The notes: generated by a model not told the origin, from the letters alone. Shown: positions 40,772 to 50,150, counted from the first letter of the stretch. The stretch: 64,000 nt of DNA from JAHWKI01 sp035513575 (GCA_035513575.1 DATKBW010000099.1:1-64000), one strand, 5' to 3'. Program-made: numbers and translations.

Positions 40772-43366
40772 ATGATCGATCGGCCGGTAGAGGTGATGAA
40801 CGCGGCGGCGCCCGGAACGGCGGGCGGCGACGGCCGTCGCCGCGCCGCCATGTCCGCGCGGGACGTCGCGATCCTCCGATCGCTCGCCGACCGCATCGAT
40901 CCCTCGGACCCGGGCGCGCACAACAACCTGGGCGTGGTGTTCTTCCAGAAGGGCCTCGTGGAGGACGCGGTCGCGGCGTTCGAGCGCGCCCTCGAGCTGG
41001 ATCCCCGCCTGGAGGTCGCCCGCACCAACATCCAGATCGCGTACGCCCGGAGCGGTCTCTACCGCCGCCGGGTCGCGGAGCTTCTCGACCGCGTGGCCGG
41101 TCACCCGGCGGATGCCGAGGCGCGGGACGCCCTCGCACGGACGTACCTGCTCGGCGGAGACCCCGAGGGCGCGGCCCGGGAATGGCGCAGCCTGCTCGGT
41201 GCGGGCGCCGAGAACCTCCCGCTCCTCATGAAGCTGGCCTATGCGGAGGCCGAATGCGGGCGTCACGCCGAGGCGGAGCGGTTCCTGGCGCGGGCCCTGG
41301 AGCTGGCGCCGGACGAGGGCGCCGTGCACCTCCAGCGGGCGGAGCTCCACCAGCGGCAGGGGGACCTCACAGGGGCGGCCATCAGCGCCCGCAGGGCGGC
41401 CGTCCTGGCCCCGGACCATGCTCGCGCCCACGCGCTGCTGGCGGACCTCCTGGAAGGGCTCGGGCGCGACCGTGAGGCCGCCGCGGCGCGCGAGCGGGCC
41501 GAGGCGCTGGATCCCGCCGTGCTCGAGGGCGAGCGCCACCTCTCGCTCGAACGCTACTTCTCCATCACCGCCGCGCGCGCCGAACGGGAGCCGGCGCCGG
41601 TGGAGGGGCCGCTGGAGCACTATGCCGCCGCCGTGGAGCGGCGCCGGCACGGGGACCTCGCCGGCGCGCTGCGCGGGCTGGAGCGGGCGCTGGCCGACGG
41701 GGAGGACGAGGTGGAAGTCCGCCAGGCGATGGCGGAGCTGAAGCTGATCGACGGCGACCTCTCCGGCGCCGCGGCCGACTACGCGACCCTCCTCGAGGCG
41801 CGGCCGGACAGCCCCAAGCTGTGGAACGAGTGGGGTGTCGCCCTGCATCGGGGGGGACAGGCGGACGAGGCGCTCGGCGCGTACAGGCGGGCCGTCGCGA
41901 CGGACCACGCGTACCTCCTGGGGTGGAACAACGTCGGGGTCGCGCTGGCACAGGCCGGGGACGCCGGCGGTGCCGAGCGCGCCTTCCACAAGGCCACGGA
42001 GGGCGACCCGCCGGCCGAAGTGCTGTGGAACCTGGCTCTCTTCCTGGGGCGGCATGGACGACCCGAGGAGGCCGCGGACGCGTGCCGCGCCGCTCTTGAG
42101 GCCGGCCCTGATCTACCCGAGTCCTGGGCCCGGCTGGGCGGCGCCCTCTTCCAGGCGGGGCAGGCCACGGAGGCCCGCGACGCCCTCCTGCACGCTCTCG
42201 ACCTGGATCCTGACCATGCCGAGGCCCGCTACCAGCTCGGCTTCACCCTGTCGGCGCTGGGCGATTTTCCCGGCGCCCTCCGCGAGACCAAGCGCGCCCT
42301 CGAGCTGGACCCCCTCTTCCCGGCCCCGGCGTTCCGGCTCCTCATCGACGTCCAGTTCGAAGCGGGATCGCTCCCGGCTCCCGAGGTGGAGGGCCGACTG
42401 GTGCGGCCCGGCAGCCCGGTCGAAACGTTCCAGCCCGATGAGGGGGCGCTCGACCAGGCCTTCTCGGGGCTGACGCTGCCCCCGCGCGGCCGCCCCGCCG
42501 CCTTCGACGACGCCATCGAGAGAGCCCGCACCGCGCTCCGGAAGGGCCAGGCCGCCCGCGCCGCCGAGCTGGCGGGTCGTGCGCTCGCCATGGCGCCGGA
42601 CGCCGTGGATCCTCTCCTGCTCCAGGCGAACGCACAGCTGGCCCTCGGCCTCGCCGGCGAGGCGCTGGAACGCTTCGACGCCGTTCTCCGGACCGGCCTG
42701 GGGGAAGTCGCGCACGCCGCCCGGCTGGGGCGCGCCCGCTGCCTCCTCCTCCTGGACCGCCCGCGGGAAGCCGCGGAGTCCGCCGCCCGGGCGAGCGGCC
42801 CCGACGCCGTCGCCCTCAGGGGGAAGGCGCTGCTCGCGGCGGGGGACGCCGACGGTGCCGTCCGCGCCTTCGAAGCGGCCGCGACCGCCTCGAGGGACGC
42901 GCCGTCCGCGCCAGTGCTCGCGGGGCTCGGCGAAGCCCTTCTGGCCGCCGGACGCCCGGCCGATGCCGAGCCGGTCCTGCGGGCCGCCCTGGAGCTGGAC
43001 CCGGCGGGGGTCGCAGCGCGGGTAGGGCTCGGCCGGGCGCTGGCGGCGCTCGGCATCCGCGAGGCGGCGGAGGCCGAGTACGAGGCGGCCGTGGAGGCGC
43101 TGCCGAGCTACGGCGAGGCGGTCCTTCGCCTGGCGGATCTCCGCTGGCGCAGCCACCGCCGCCGGGCCGCCGTGGGCGGCCTCGTCGAGTTTCTCCAGCT
43201 GGACCCCACGCACGCGGCGGGGCTCGTACGACTGGGTACGTGGCTGAACGACCTGGGGCGTCCCGGGCAGGCCACCACCGCGCTGCGTCGAGCGCTTCGC
43301 TTCGATCCCGGGAACGTCGCGGCCCGGGCCGAGCTCGATCGCATGGCGGGGGAGGGGGTAGGCTGA
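40772..43366 (+). CDS. Large tetratricopeptide-repeat protein
   Basis: The 864-residue protein is built almost entirely of TPR units, for example 'GAHNNLGVVFFQKGLVEDAV' and Ala-Ala-Phe-Glu-Arg-Ala-Leu-Glu-Leu-Asp. I estimate about 18-20 repeats with a less regular centre near residue 550. There is no signal peptide or membrane helix, so it is probably a cytoplasmic scaffold. It opens the long operon that includes MglA. The start at 40772 is the first ATG; ATGs at 40796 and 40850 are possible. The next gene starts 2 bases after its stop. Confidence 0.85.
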   Translation: MIDRPVEVMNAAAPGTAGGDGRRRAAMSARDVAILRSLADRIDPSDPGAHNNLGVVFFQKGLVEDAVAAFERALELDPRLEVARTNIQIAYARSGLYRRRVAELLDRVAGHPADAEARDALARTYLLGGDPEGAAREWRSLLGAGAENLPLLMKLAYAEAECGRHAEAERFLARALELAPDEGAVHLQRAELHQRQGDLTGAAISARRAAVLAPDHARAHALLADLLEGLGRDREAAAARERAEALDPAVLEGERHLSLERYFSITAARAEREPAPVEGPLEHYAAAVERRRHGDLAGALRGLERALADGEDEVEVRQAMAELKLIDGDLSGAAADYATLLEARPDSPKLWNEWGVALHRGGQADEALGAYRRAVATDHAYLLGWNNVGVALAQAGDAGGAERAFHKATEGDPPAEVLWNLALFLGRHGRPEEAADACRAALEAGPDLPESWARLGGALFQAGQATEARDALLHALDLDPDHAEARYQLGFTLSALGDFPGALRETKRALELDPLFPAPAFRLLIDVQFEAGSLPAPEVEGRLVRPGSPVETFQPDEGALDQAFSGLTLPPRGRPAAFDDAIERARTALRKGQAARAAELAGRALAMAPDAVDPLLLQANAQLALGLAGEALERFDAVLRTGLGEVAHAARLGRARCLLLLDRPREAAESAARASGPDAVALRGKALLAAGDADGAVRAFEAAATASRDAPSAPVLAGLGEALLAAGRPADAEPVLRAALELDPAGVAARVGLGRALAALGIREAAEAEYEAAVEALPSYGEAVLRLADLRWRSHRRRAAVGGLVEFLQLDPTHAAGLVRLGTWLNDLGRPGQATTALRRALRFDPGNVAARAELDRMAGEGVG

Positions 43367-43367
43367 G

Positions 43368-44486
43368 ATGGCGATCGAGGGTCCGCTTCGCGAGCTGGGC
43401 ATCCAGGACGTCCTCCAGATGCTGGACCTCTCCCGGAAGTCCGGCGTGCTCCTCGTGCGGTCCCAGCGCATGAAGGATGAGGCGGTGGTCCACGTCGTGG
43501 ACGGGGCGCTGGTGTTCGCGAGCCGACGCCGATCCATGCGCCTCCTCGGCCAGCAGCTCCTGAGGGAAGGGAAGCTGACGGAGCCGGAGCTGGAGCGGGC
43601 CCTGGAGCTCCAGCGCCAGGACCCGAGGCAGCGCCTGGGCGCCATCCTGGTGGAGATGGGGTGCGTGGACCGGAGCGAGCTCGATCGGCAGCTCCGCTTC
43701 CAGATCGAGGAGACGATCTACGACCTCCTTGCCTGGGACGAGGGCTACTTCCGCTTCGATGAGACCGATGAGACGCCGGATGGTCCCGTCCGTGTGCGCG
43801 TCGACTCGCTGCTCATGGAGGGCGCCCGCCGCATCGACGAGTGGTCGCGGCTGGAGTCCCGGATCCCGAGCCCCGACTGCATCCCCGCCCTCGCTCCGGG
43901 CGACGGTTCCCGGACGTTCATCGACCTCCGCCCGGAGGAATGGGAGGTCCTGGCCGAGATCGACGGCGAGCGGGACCTCCGCCTGATCGCCTCGGATCTG
44001 GGGCGCAGCGCCTTCGACGTGGCGAAGATCATCTACGACCTCACCAGCATGAAGGTCGTCCGGATCAGCGACGAGGCGTTCCGGACGCGCGACCGCGAGC
44101 TGATCCCGCACCTCGATGAGCTCGAGCTCGAGATCGCCGACGGGAATGTCGACGTTGCGGAACGACGCGCGCGCGAGCTCCAGCGTACGTACCCGGACCG
44201 TCCGGAGCTCCCCCTGCTGGCCGGCCGGGCCCTGGCGGCCCAGGGGCGGCTCAGGGCCGCGGCGGAGTCGTTCGACCGCGCCGCCGGCCTCGACCCGCTG
44301 TCCGTGGACGCGCATTATCACCTCGGGATGGCCACGGTGCGTATCGGGGATCTGACACGCGCGGTGGAAGCCTGGCGCACCTTTCTCCGGCTCGCCCCCC
44401 CGGGGGACCGGCGGAGCTACGTCGAGAAGGCGGTGAGCGCTCTCGACGAACTGAAACGAGTCATCGAATCCGCGCCCACGGAATGA
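43368..44486 (+). CDS. DUF4388 (PATAN-like) protein with C-terminal TPR
   Basis: The 372-residue protein begins with a DUF4388 domain: 'GPLRELGIQDVLQMLDLSRK' and 'SGVLLVRSQ', then 'EAVVHVVDGALVFASRR'. A second, winged-helix-like section follows ('LLREGKLTEPELERALELQR') and a 'FQIEETIYDLLAWDEGYFRF' block. TPR repeats come near residues 265-350. DUF4388 proteins are thought to be scaffolds or response-regulator partners in motility and polarity systems. It shares this architecture with the gene at 48531, so the operon carries two paralogues. It overlaps the next gene by 4 bases. Confidence 0.8.
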   Translation: MAIEGPLRELGIQDVLQMLDLSRKSGVLLVRSQRMKDEAVVHVVDGALVFASRRRSMRLLGQQLLREGKLTEPELERALELQRQDPRQRLGAILVEMGCVDRSELDRQLRFQIEETIYDLLAWDEGYFRFDETDETPDGPVRVRVDSLLMEGARRIDEWSRLESRIPSPDCIPALAPGDGSRTFIDLRPEEWEVLAEIDGERDLRLIASDLGRSAFDVAKIIYDLTSMKVVRISDEAFRTRDRELIPHLDELELEIADGNVDVAERRARELQRTYPDRPELPLLAGRALAAQGRLRAAAESFDRAAGLDPLSVDAHYHLGMATVRIGDLTRAVEAWRTFLRLAPPGDRRSYVEKAVSALDELKRVIESAPTE

Positions 44487-45310
44487 CCGCATCCGACCTC
44501 CAGCGCTGGAGCCGCGACGTGGCCGAGGACCCCGGCTCACCGGCCTTCGTCCAGCTGGCCCGTGCCTATCGCCGCCAGGGGCGCAGGGACGCCGCCCTGG
44601 CGGTGGTGCTGCGCGGGCTCGAGCGCAATCCGGAACACGTCGAGGGCCATGCCGTGCTCGCGCTGCTGCACGTCGACGCCGGGGCGCGCGAACGGGCGGG
44701 GGACGAATGGGACATGATGCTCCGCCTCGATCCCGACAATTTCGATGCGCGCCGCGGTCTCGGCTTCCTCGCTCTCGAGACGGGAGACCTCGCCCGGGCC
44801 CGCGCGCACCTCGAGGCGGCCGGCGCGGCGCGGCCGGGGGATGCCACGGTCGCGCAGGCGCTGGGGGTTCTCGCGCGGAGGGAGGGGGGGCGGGGCGCAC
44901 CGCGTCCCGCCGCGACCCCCGCGCGTCGCACGGCGGGCTCCGGTATGCGGGACCCCGCCCGGGTCTTCGAGTCGCTGGCCCGGGATGCGCCGTTTCTCGG
45001 CGCTCTGCTCCTGGACCGCAACGGACTGGTCCTCGCCGGGACGATAGCGCCGGGGTCCGGCGATGGTGAGACGCTCGGCGCGATGCTCAGCCCGGCCGTG
45101 ACCGAGGCCCGGCGGGCTGTCGAGCTCCTGGAGCTGGGTGACTGGGAGGGGCTGATGCTACAGTGTGAAGGCGGATTCGTACACCTGGCTCCCGCGGGCG
45201 ACGCCGTCCTCATGCTGGCGGCCGGTGACGGCGCGCCGGCCGGGTGGGTGGTGCGCATGGCCCGCCGCGCCGGAGAGCTGGCGCGGCGCTTCCTGGAGGC
45301 GGGCGCATGA
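44483..45310 (+). CDS. TPR protein with C-terminal roadblock/LC7 domain
   Basis: The 275-residue protein has TPR-like helices (residues 15-125), a basic and Pro/Ala-rich linker (about 130-155) and a roadblock/LC7 domain (about 160-270). The last contains 'APFLGALLLDRNGLVLAGTI' and 'WEGLMLQCEGGFVHLAPAGD' with 'AVLMLAAG'. Roadblock domains bind small GTPases such as MglA. Its start and stop overlap the neighbours by 4 bases, implying coupled translation. Confidence 0.75.
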   Translation: MTASDLQRWSRDVAEDPGSPAFVQLARAYRRQGRRDAALAVVLRGLERNPEHVEGHAVLALLHVDAGARERAGDEWDMMLRLDPDNFDARRGLGFLALETGDLARARAHLEAAGAARPGDATVAQALGVLARREGGRGAPRPAATPARRTAGSGMRDPARVFESLARDAPFLGALLLDRNGLVLAGTIAPGSGDGETLGAMLSPAVTEARRAVELLELGDWEGLMLQCEGGFVHLAPAGDAVLMLAAGDGAPAGWVVRMARRAGELARRFLEAGA

Positions 45311-45657
45311 CGGAGGCGGTCCAGATCGCCCTGCGGCGGCTCACGCGCGTCGCTGGTGTGCGCGGCGCGATGATCGTCGACGCCGAGGCGGGGGTGCCCG
45401 TGGCCTCGGAGCTGGCGGCGGGCGTGGAAGAGATGGCGCTGGCGGCGCTGGCCGGATCCCTTTTTCGCCGCACGCAGGACGCCTCCACCGCCTCGGGCTT
45501 CGGCCGTGTGCGCACGCTCCAGCTGGAATCCCGGAACGGACACGTGCTGGTCGCGGGGGCGGGCGGGCTCCTGGTCGTGGCCCTGGCGGAGCCCGCTGCA
45601 CAGCTCGGAATGATCAGAATCGAGGCCGGACGCGCGGCCGGAGAGCTGAACGGATGA
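45307..45657 (+). CDS. Small roadblock/LC7 domain protein
   Basis: The 116-residue protein is a single roadblock fold: helix 'VQIALRRLTRVAGVRGAMIV', strand 'DAEAGVPVAS', helix, then the strand pair 'LQLESRNGHVLVAGAGGLLV' and a C-terminal helix. It is shorter than MglB. It may be a second partner of the downstream GTPase or a dimerisation partner of the neighbouring roadblock proteins. It overlaps both neighbours by 4 bases. Confidence 0.75.
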   Translation: MTEAVQIALRRLTRVAGVRGAMIVDAEAGVPVASELAAGVEEMALAALAGSLFRRTQDASTASGFGRVRTLQLESRNGHVLVAGAGGLLVVALAEPAAQLGMIRIEAGRAAGELNG

Positions 45658-46142
45658 AGAGAGAAGACCTGAGCCGGGTGGCGGAAGCGTTCCGTGAGCC
45701 GATGGCCGCGTTCGTCCGGGAATCCCGGGTCCGGACCGCCCTGCTGGTGAACCGGAGCGGGCAGATCCTGGCGCACCACGGTTTCGACCGTGGGTTCGAT
45801 GTGTCGAACGTCGCGGCCCTCGCGGCCGCCGCCCACTCGTCGTCCCACGCCCTCGCGGAGCTCACCGGTGCGGGACAGTGGATGCACCTGCACCACGCGG
45901 GACAGGAGCACCAGCTCTTTCTCGCCCCGTTCCAACCGGGCGGCGAGGAGCTGGTGCTGGTCGCCATCTTCGACCAGGACTCCACCCTCGGCCTCGTGCA
46001 GCTCTTCTTCGATCGGCTCGCCGAGGCCGCGCGGGAGATCCCGGAGCTCGGCAGCCGCCTCCCCGCCTCCGACGCGGCGGCGTTCGAGCGGGACCTGGAG
46101 GCCGGCATCGAGCGCCTCCTCTCCGACCCGGAGGACAGCTGA
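45654..46142 (+). CDS. mglB: MglB-like roadblock protein, probable MglA GTPase-activating partner
   Basis: The 162-residue protein matches MglB in length and layout. It has an N-terminal helix, 'RTALLVNRSGQILAHHGFD', 'VSNVAALAAAAHSSSHALAE', and 'LVLVAIFDQDSTLGLVQLFF' with a C-terminal helical tail ('AAAFERDLEAGIERLL'). In Myxococcus and Thermus, MglB dimers activate GTP hydrolysis by MglA at one cell pole. Here it directly precedes the MglA gene and overlaps it by one base. Confidence 0.8.
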   Translation: MKREDLSRVAEAFREPMAAFVRESRVRTALLVNRSGQILAHHGFDRGFDVSNVAALAAAAHSSSHALAELTGAGQWMHLHHAGQEHQLFLAPFQPGGEELVLVAIFDQDSTLGLVQLFFDRLAEAAREIPELGSRLPASDAAAFERDLEAGIERLLSDPEDS

Positions 46143-46744
46143 TGCCCCTCGTGCATTACGCCGCCCGGGAGATCCTCTGCAAGGTGGTCTATTACGGGCC
46201 CGCCCGCTCCGGCAAGACCACCAACCTCCAGTGGATCCACCGGGCCATCCCGACGGAGCGCCGGAGCGAGCTGATCTCACTCGCCACGGAGAACGACCGC
46301 ACCCTCTTCTTCGATTTTCTCCCCCTCGATCTGGGGCAGATCTCCGGGTTCCGGACCCGGTTCCAGCTCTACACGGTCCCCGGCCAGGTCTACTACAACG
46401 CCACCCGCAAGCTGGTCCTCCGCGGCGCCGACGGGGTGGTCTTCGTGGCCGATTCGCAGCCCGGCCGGCACGAGGAGAATCTGGAGAGCCTGGCCAACCT
46501 GCAGGAGAACCTGCTGGAGCACGGCTTCGATGTCCGCCAGATGCCGGTGGTCCTGCAATACAACAAGCAGGATCTCCCCGACGCCGTCCCCGCCGTTGCG
46601 CTCGACCAGCGGCTCAATTTCCGCGACGCGCCGGCCCGCCCGGCCGAGGCCATCCGCGGTGTGGGCGTCCTCGAGACCCTCCGCGCCGTGAGCGAGATGG
46701 TGCTCCGCAGCGTAGCCGATCGCTACGTGCCCTCGCCGACCTGA
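46142..46744 (+). CDS. mglA: MglA-type small GTPase
   Basis: The 200-residue protein is a Ras-like MglA GTPase. The P-loop is Gly19-Pro-Ala-Arg-Ser-Gly-Lys-Thr-Thr27 in 'VYYGPARSGKTTNLQWIHRA'. 'ISLATENDRTLFFDFLPLDL' covers the MglA switch I. Switch II begins 'LYTVPGQVYYNATRKLVLRG' (Thr-Val-Pro-Gly instead of the Ras DxxG, as in other MglA). 'GVVFVADSQPGRHEENLESL' and the G4 Asn-Lys-Gln-Asp in 'VVLQYNKQDLP' follow. MglA sets front-rear polarity and drives gliding or pilus placement in Myxococcus. The exact cell process here is not known. Confidence 0.93.
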   Translation: MPLVHYAAREILCKVVYYGPARSGKTTNLQWIHRAIPTERRSELISLATENDRTLFFDFLPLDLGQISGFRTRFQLYTVPGQVYYNATRKLVLRGADGVVFVADSQPGRHEENLESLANLQENLLEHGFDVRQMPVVLQYNKQDLPDAVPAVALDQRLNFRDAPARPAEAIRGVGVLETLRAVSEMVLRSVADRYVPSPT

Positions 46745-46746
46745 CC

Positions 46747-48531
46747 ATGCCCCTCGACCTCGACCCCCGGTTCACGTTCGAATCCTTCGTCGTGGGCCCC
46801 GCCAACCGCCTCGCCGCTGCCGCCGCCCGCCGCGTTGCGGATACCCCCGGGACTACCTATAACCCGCTGTTCATGTACAGCGCGTCCGGCCTCGGCAAGA
46901 CGCACCTGCTCTCGGCCGTGGGGCATCGCGTGGAGAGCGTTCATGGCGCACGCGTGCTCTACCTCACCCTCGAGCACCTCATGGACGAGGTGTCCGCGGC
47001 GCTCGAGGCGGGAGAGCGCGACGTGTTCCGCGACCGGCTCCTCGATACGGGGCTCCTCCTCCTCGATGACGTCCAGTTCCTGGCCGGCCAGCGGCAGACG
47101 CAGGAAGAGCTGATCCGCGCCTGGGACGCCCTCTCGGCCCGCGGCAGCCAGATCGTCCTCAGCAGCGATCGCCCGCCCCAGGAGATCGACGGCCTCGACG
47201 ACCGGCTCCTGAGCCGGCTCTCCGGCGGGCTCATCGTCGACATCGGCACCCCCGATTTCGAGACCCGCGTCGCCATCGCCCGCCGGAAAGCCGGCGAGCG
47301 CGGCTACCCCATCGCCCCGGACGTCTGCCAGGCCCTCGCCCGGGTCGCCTTCACCAACGTCCGCGAGCTCCAGGGCGCCCTGAACCGCCTCATCGCTGTC
47401 CAGGAGCTCGAGCACCGGACCGTCGGGCCCGACGAGGTCGTCGCGCTCCTCGGCGCCGCCGCCGCCGAGCGCGGACAGGACGAGTTCGGCGCGTTCCTCT
47501 CGGAGATCGCGGGCACCGTCAGCGCCCTGGTGGAGGAGGCGGACCGCCGGGTCGCCGATGCCATCCTCGCCTGGGAAGGGGAGGGGTACCGCACGCGGCG
47601 CCTCGAGGGCGCCCTCGCGGGGACCCTCACGGCCACCCAGGCCACGGAGCTGATCCGCCTGTTCGAGCACGACATCCGACGCCTGCGGGACATCGAGGCC
47701 GCCCTGGCCGCCCTCGAGCCCGCCGCGCCCGAGCTGTCGCGGGCGGACGTGCTCCGGGATCCCGACCGCGTCGGAGAGGCCGAGGGCCTCCTGGCCGCGG
47801 TGCGGGCGCGGGGCAAGCCGCCGCCGGAGCCTCCGCCGGGGCCACGCCTCGACGCCTACGATGGCGATTCCCTCGCGGTCCGCGCCGCCCGGGCGGTCGC
47901 GGCGGACCCCGGCTCCGCGTACAACCCGCTCTACGTCCGCGGCCCGGCCGGGGAGCGGCGCGCGGACCTCCTCGCGGCCATCGGCAACGAGCTGAAGGGC
48001 GGGCGCGTCGTCGGCTACATCTCGGGCCGCGACTTCGCCGAGGAGGTGATCGATGCGCTCGAGCGCGGCCATCTGGAAGCCTGGCGTTCACGGTACCGCC
48101 GGGCGGAGGTGCTCCTCCTCGACGACCTCGAGGCCCTCGGCGATACCGAGCGGGCGCAGGAAGAGCTGTTCCACCTGTTCGAAGACCTCCAGCGAGCCGG
48201 GCGCCAGCTCGTGTTCTCCGCCTCCGTGCCACCCCACGACCTGCCCCTGCCGGAGCGCCTCCGGAGTCGCCTCGAGGGCGGCCTGGTCGTCGAGCTCGAC
48301 GTGGGAGAGCTTCGGGCGGAGCCCACCGCCCGGCGCCCGCGAAGGCGAGGCGCGGCCCCTCCGACCCCGGCCGACACCACTCCCGCCGACACCGCGGGCG
48401 CGCCGATCGGCAACGCCGGTTCGGGCGACTCGCCCGCCGGGCGCCCCGCCGGCCACTGGATACTGAGCCCGGAAAAGGTGCTCTGGGAGTGGCCCTACGC
48501 CGAGGACTGGGTGCAGGAGTCGGTGGACTGA
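46747..48531 (+). CDS. Tandem DnaA-like AAA+ ATPase protein lacking DNA-binding domain
   Basis: The 594-residue protein carries two DnaA domain-III-like modules. The first (residues 8-225) is complete: 'TTYNPLFMYSASGLGKTHLL' with Walker A Lys51, Walker B Leu-Leu-Leu-Leu-Asp-Asp108, 'QIVLSSDRPPQEIDGLDDRL' with the Arg-finger region, and sensor II 'FTNVRELQGALNRLIAVQEL'. A helical linker (about 240-370) follows. The second module (about 372-518) keeps 'SAYNPLYVRGP' and Walker B 'EVLLLDDLEALGD', but its P-loop is degenerate (Gly-Pro-Ala-Gly-Glu-Arg-Arg; no GKT) and it lacks sensor II. Neither the DnaB-binding domain I nor the helix-turn-helix domain IV of DnaA is present. The tail contains 'WILSPEKVLWEWPYAEDWVQ'. 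It begins 2 bp after mglA and overlaps the next gene, so it belongs to the polarity operon. Confidence 0.85.
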   Translation: MPLDLDPRFTFESFVVGPANRLAAAAARRVADTPGTTYNPLFMYSASGLGKTHLLSAVGHRVESVHGARVLYLTLEHLMDEVSAALEAGERDVFRDRLLDTGLLLLDDVQFLAGQRQTQEELIRAWDALSARGSQIVLSSDRPPQEIDGLDDRLLSRLSGGLIVDIGTPDFETRVAIARRKAGERGYPIAPDVCQALARVAFTNVRELQGALNRLIAVQELEHRTVGPDEVVALLGAAAAERGQDEFGAFLSEIAGTVSALVEEADRRVADAILAWEGEGYRTRRLEGALAGTLTATQATELIRLFEHDIRRLRDIEAALAALEPAAPELSRADVLRDPDRVGEAEGLLAAVRARGKPPPEPPPGPRLDAYDGDSLAVRAARAVAADPGSAYNPLYVRGPAGERRADLLAAIGNELKGGRVVGYISGRDFAEEVIDALERGHLEAWRSRYRRAEVLLLDDLEALGDTERAQEELFHLFEDLQRAGRQLVFSASVPPHDLPLPERLRSRLEGGLVVELDVGELRAEPTARRPRRRGAAPPTPADTTPADTAGAPIGNAGSGDSPAGRPAGHWILSPEKVLWEWPYAEDWVQESVD

Positions 48532-50150
48532 TGGCGATCAAGGGGAGCCTGAAGGAGGCGGGGCTGTCGGACGTCTGCCAGCTCCTCGCCATGGGGCAGA
48601 AGACCGGCTGCCTCTCGGTCACGGACCGGTCCCGCTTCGGCCAGATCTTCTTCGACCGCGGCCGCATCACGTCCGCCACCATCGTGAACCGCCGGGACAG
48701 GCTGGGAGACATCCTCGTCCGGGATGGCCACCTGGATCACGAAACGCTCGCCCGGGCGGTGGGCGCCCAGGCTCGCGAGCCGGACCGGCGGCTGGGGGAG
48801 CTGCTCCTCGAGCAGGGCGCCATCGACGCGGAGACCCTCACCGCATGCATCCAGCGCCAGATCGAGGAGGCCGTCTACTACCTGTTCACGTGGAAGCGGG
48901 GAAGCTTCTACTTCGAGGTGGGAAAGACGCCTGGCGCCGGCGAGGTGCTCATCTCGGTCAACCCGCAGTCGCTCCTCCTCGAGGGTGCCAGGCGGGTGGA
49001 CGAATGGGGGATCATCCAGGAGAAGATCCCGTCGCTCGACCTCATCCACGGCGTGGACGCGGAGCGCCTGGGCTCTGCCGGGGTCTACCTGACCCCGGAG
49101 CAGGAGGCGGTCGCGGGGCTGCTCGACGGGAAGCGCACCGTCCAGGACGTCAGCGAGGTGTCCGGGCTCGGCGAGTTCGAGACGGGAAAGGCGCTTTTCG
49201 GGCTGCTCCAGGCGGGGTTCGCCTTCCGGGTCGGACGGCGGGAGTCGGCCGCCGCGGCCCAGCCCGGGGATCTGGAGGAGGCGCGCAACCTCGGCGTCGC
49301 CTTCTACCGCACCGCCATGCTGGAGGACGCCGACCGCGAGTTCCGCCGGGCCCTCCAGTCGGACCCGCACGATGGCGTCGCGCGTCATTATCTCGCCCTG
49401 ATCTCGCTCCGGACGGGCCAGCTGGCCGAGGCTGTGCGCCGGCTCGTGGCCCTCCTGGAGACCGGCGGACCGCGGGTGGGCGCGTACCTCAACCTCGCCT
49501 ATGCCCTCCGCCGCCAGCGGCGGTTCGCCGATGCGCTCCGGGTCCTCGGCGAGGCGCGAAAGATCGGCGGGCAGACGGCCGTGATCCGGCTCGCCGAGGG
49601 GGCCACCCTGCTGTTCTCCGGCGATGTGAGCGCCGCCGATGAGGCGCTGCGGGAGTACCGGCGGACGCTTCCGCCCGACGAGGTGCCGCCGCCATCCTAC
49701 TACTACTGCGCCGCGCTGTGCGCCGCCGTCGAGGGGCGGACCGACGACGCCGGCGAGATCCTGGAAGAGGGGATCGGCGCCCACTCGGCCTCCGCGCCCC
49801 TGCTCCTTCTCTGCGGCAACGTGGCGGAGCGGCGCGCGGACATGACGGAGGCCGAGCGGTGCTACCAGCACGCGGCGGAGGAGGACCCGACGCTCCCCCA
49901 GCCGCACAAGAACCTGGGCGACCTGGCCTTCCGTCGCGGGATCCACACCGAGGCGCTGGACTATTACCGCAGGGCCGCCGAGGCGCGGCCGGACCTGGGA
50001 GACGATGTGTACGCTCGCATGGGCGACATCCACTACCGCCGAAACGATCGGGAAGAGGCGATCCGCTGCTGGCGGCGCGCCCTGGAGCTCAATCCCGGCA
50101 ACGAGGCCGCCCGGAACCAGCTGGAGGTGCTGGCCCGTGCTGGCGCCTGA
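48531..50150 (+). CDS. DUF4388 protein with C-terminal TPR, second paralogue
   Basis: The 539-residue protein starts with DUF4388 ('MAIKGSLKEAGLSDVCQLLA' and 'GQKTGCLSVTDRSRFGQIFF'). A block like that of the gene at 43368 follows ('CIQRQIEEAVYYLFTWKRGS' and Phe-Tyr-Phe-Glu-Val-Gly), and then TPR units from about residue 245 to the end. It shares its plan with the 43368 product but has a longer TPR region. Its start overlaps the end of the DnaA-like gene by one base. It is cytoplasmic by sequence. Confidence 0.82.
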   Translation: MAIKGSLKEAGLSDVCQLLAMGQKTGCLSVTDRSRFGQIFFDRGRITSATIVNRRDRLGDILVRDGHLDHETLARAVGAQAREPDRRLGELLLEQGAIDAETLTACIQRQIEEAVYYLFTWKRGSFYFEVGKTPGAGEVLISVNPQSLLLEGARRVDEWGIIQEKIPSLDLIHGVDAERLGSAGVYLTPEQEAVAGLLDGKRTVQDVSEVSGLGEFETGKALFGLLQAGFAFRVGRRESAAAAQPGDLEEARNLGVAFYRTAMLEDADREFRRALQSDPHDGVARHYLALISLRTGQLAEAVRRLVALLETGGPRVGAYLNLAYALRRQRRFADALRVLGEARKIGGQTAVIRLAEGATLLFSGDVSAADEALREYRRTLPPDEVPPPSYYYCAALCAAVEGRTDDAGEILEEGIGAHSASAPLLLLCGNVAERRADMTEAERCYQHAAEEDPTLPQPHKNLGDLAFRRGIHTEALDYYRRAAEARPDLGDDVYARMGDIHYRRNDREEAIRCWRRALELNPGNEAARNQLEVLARAGA

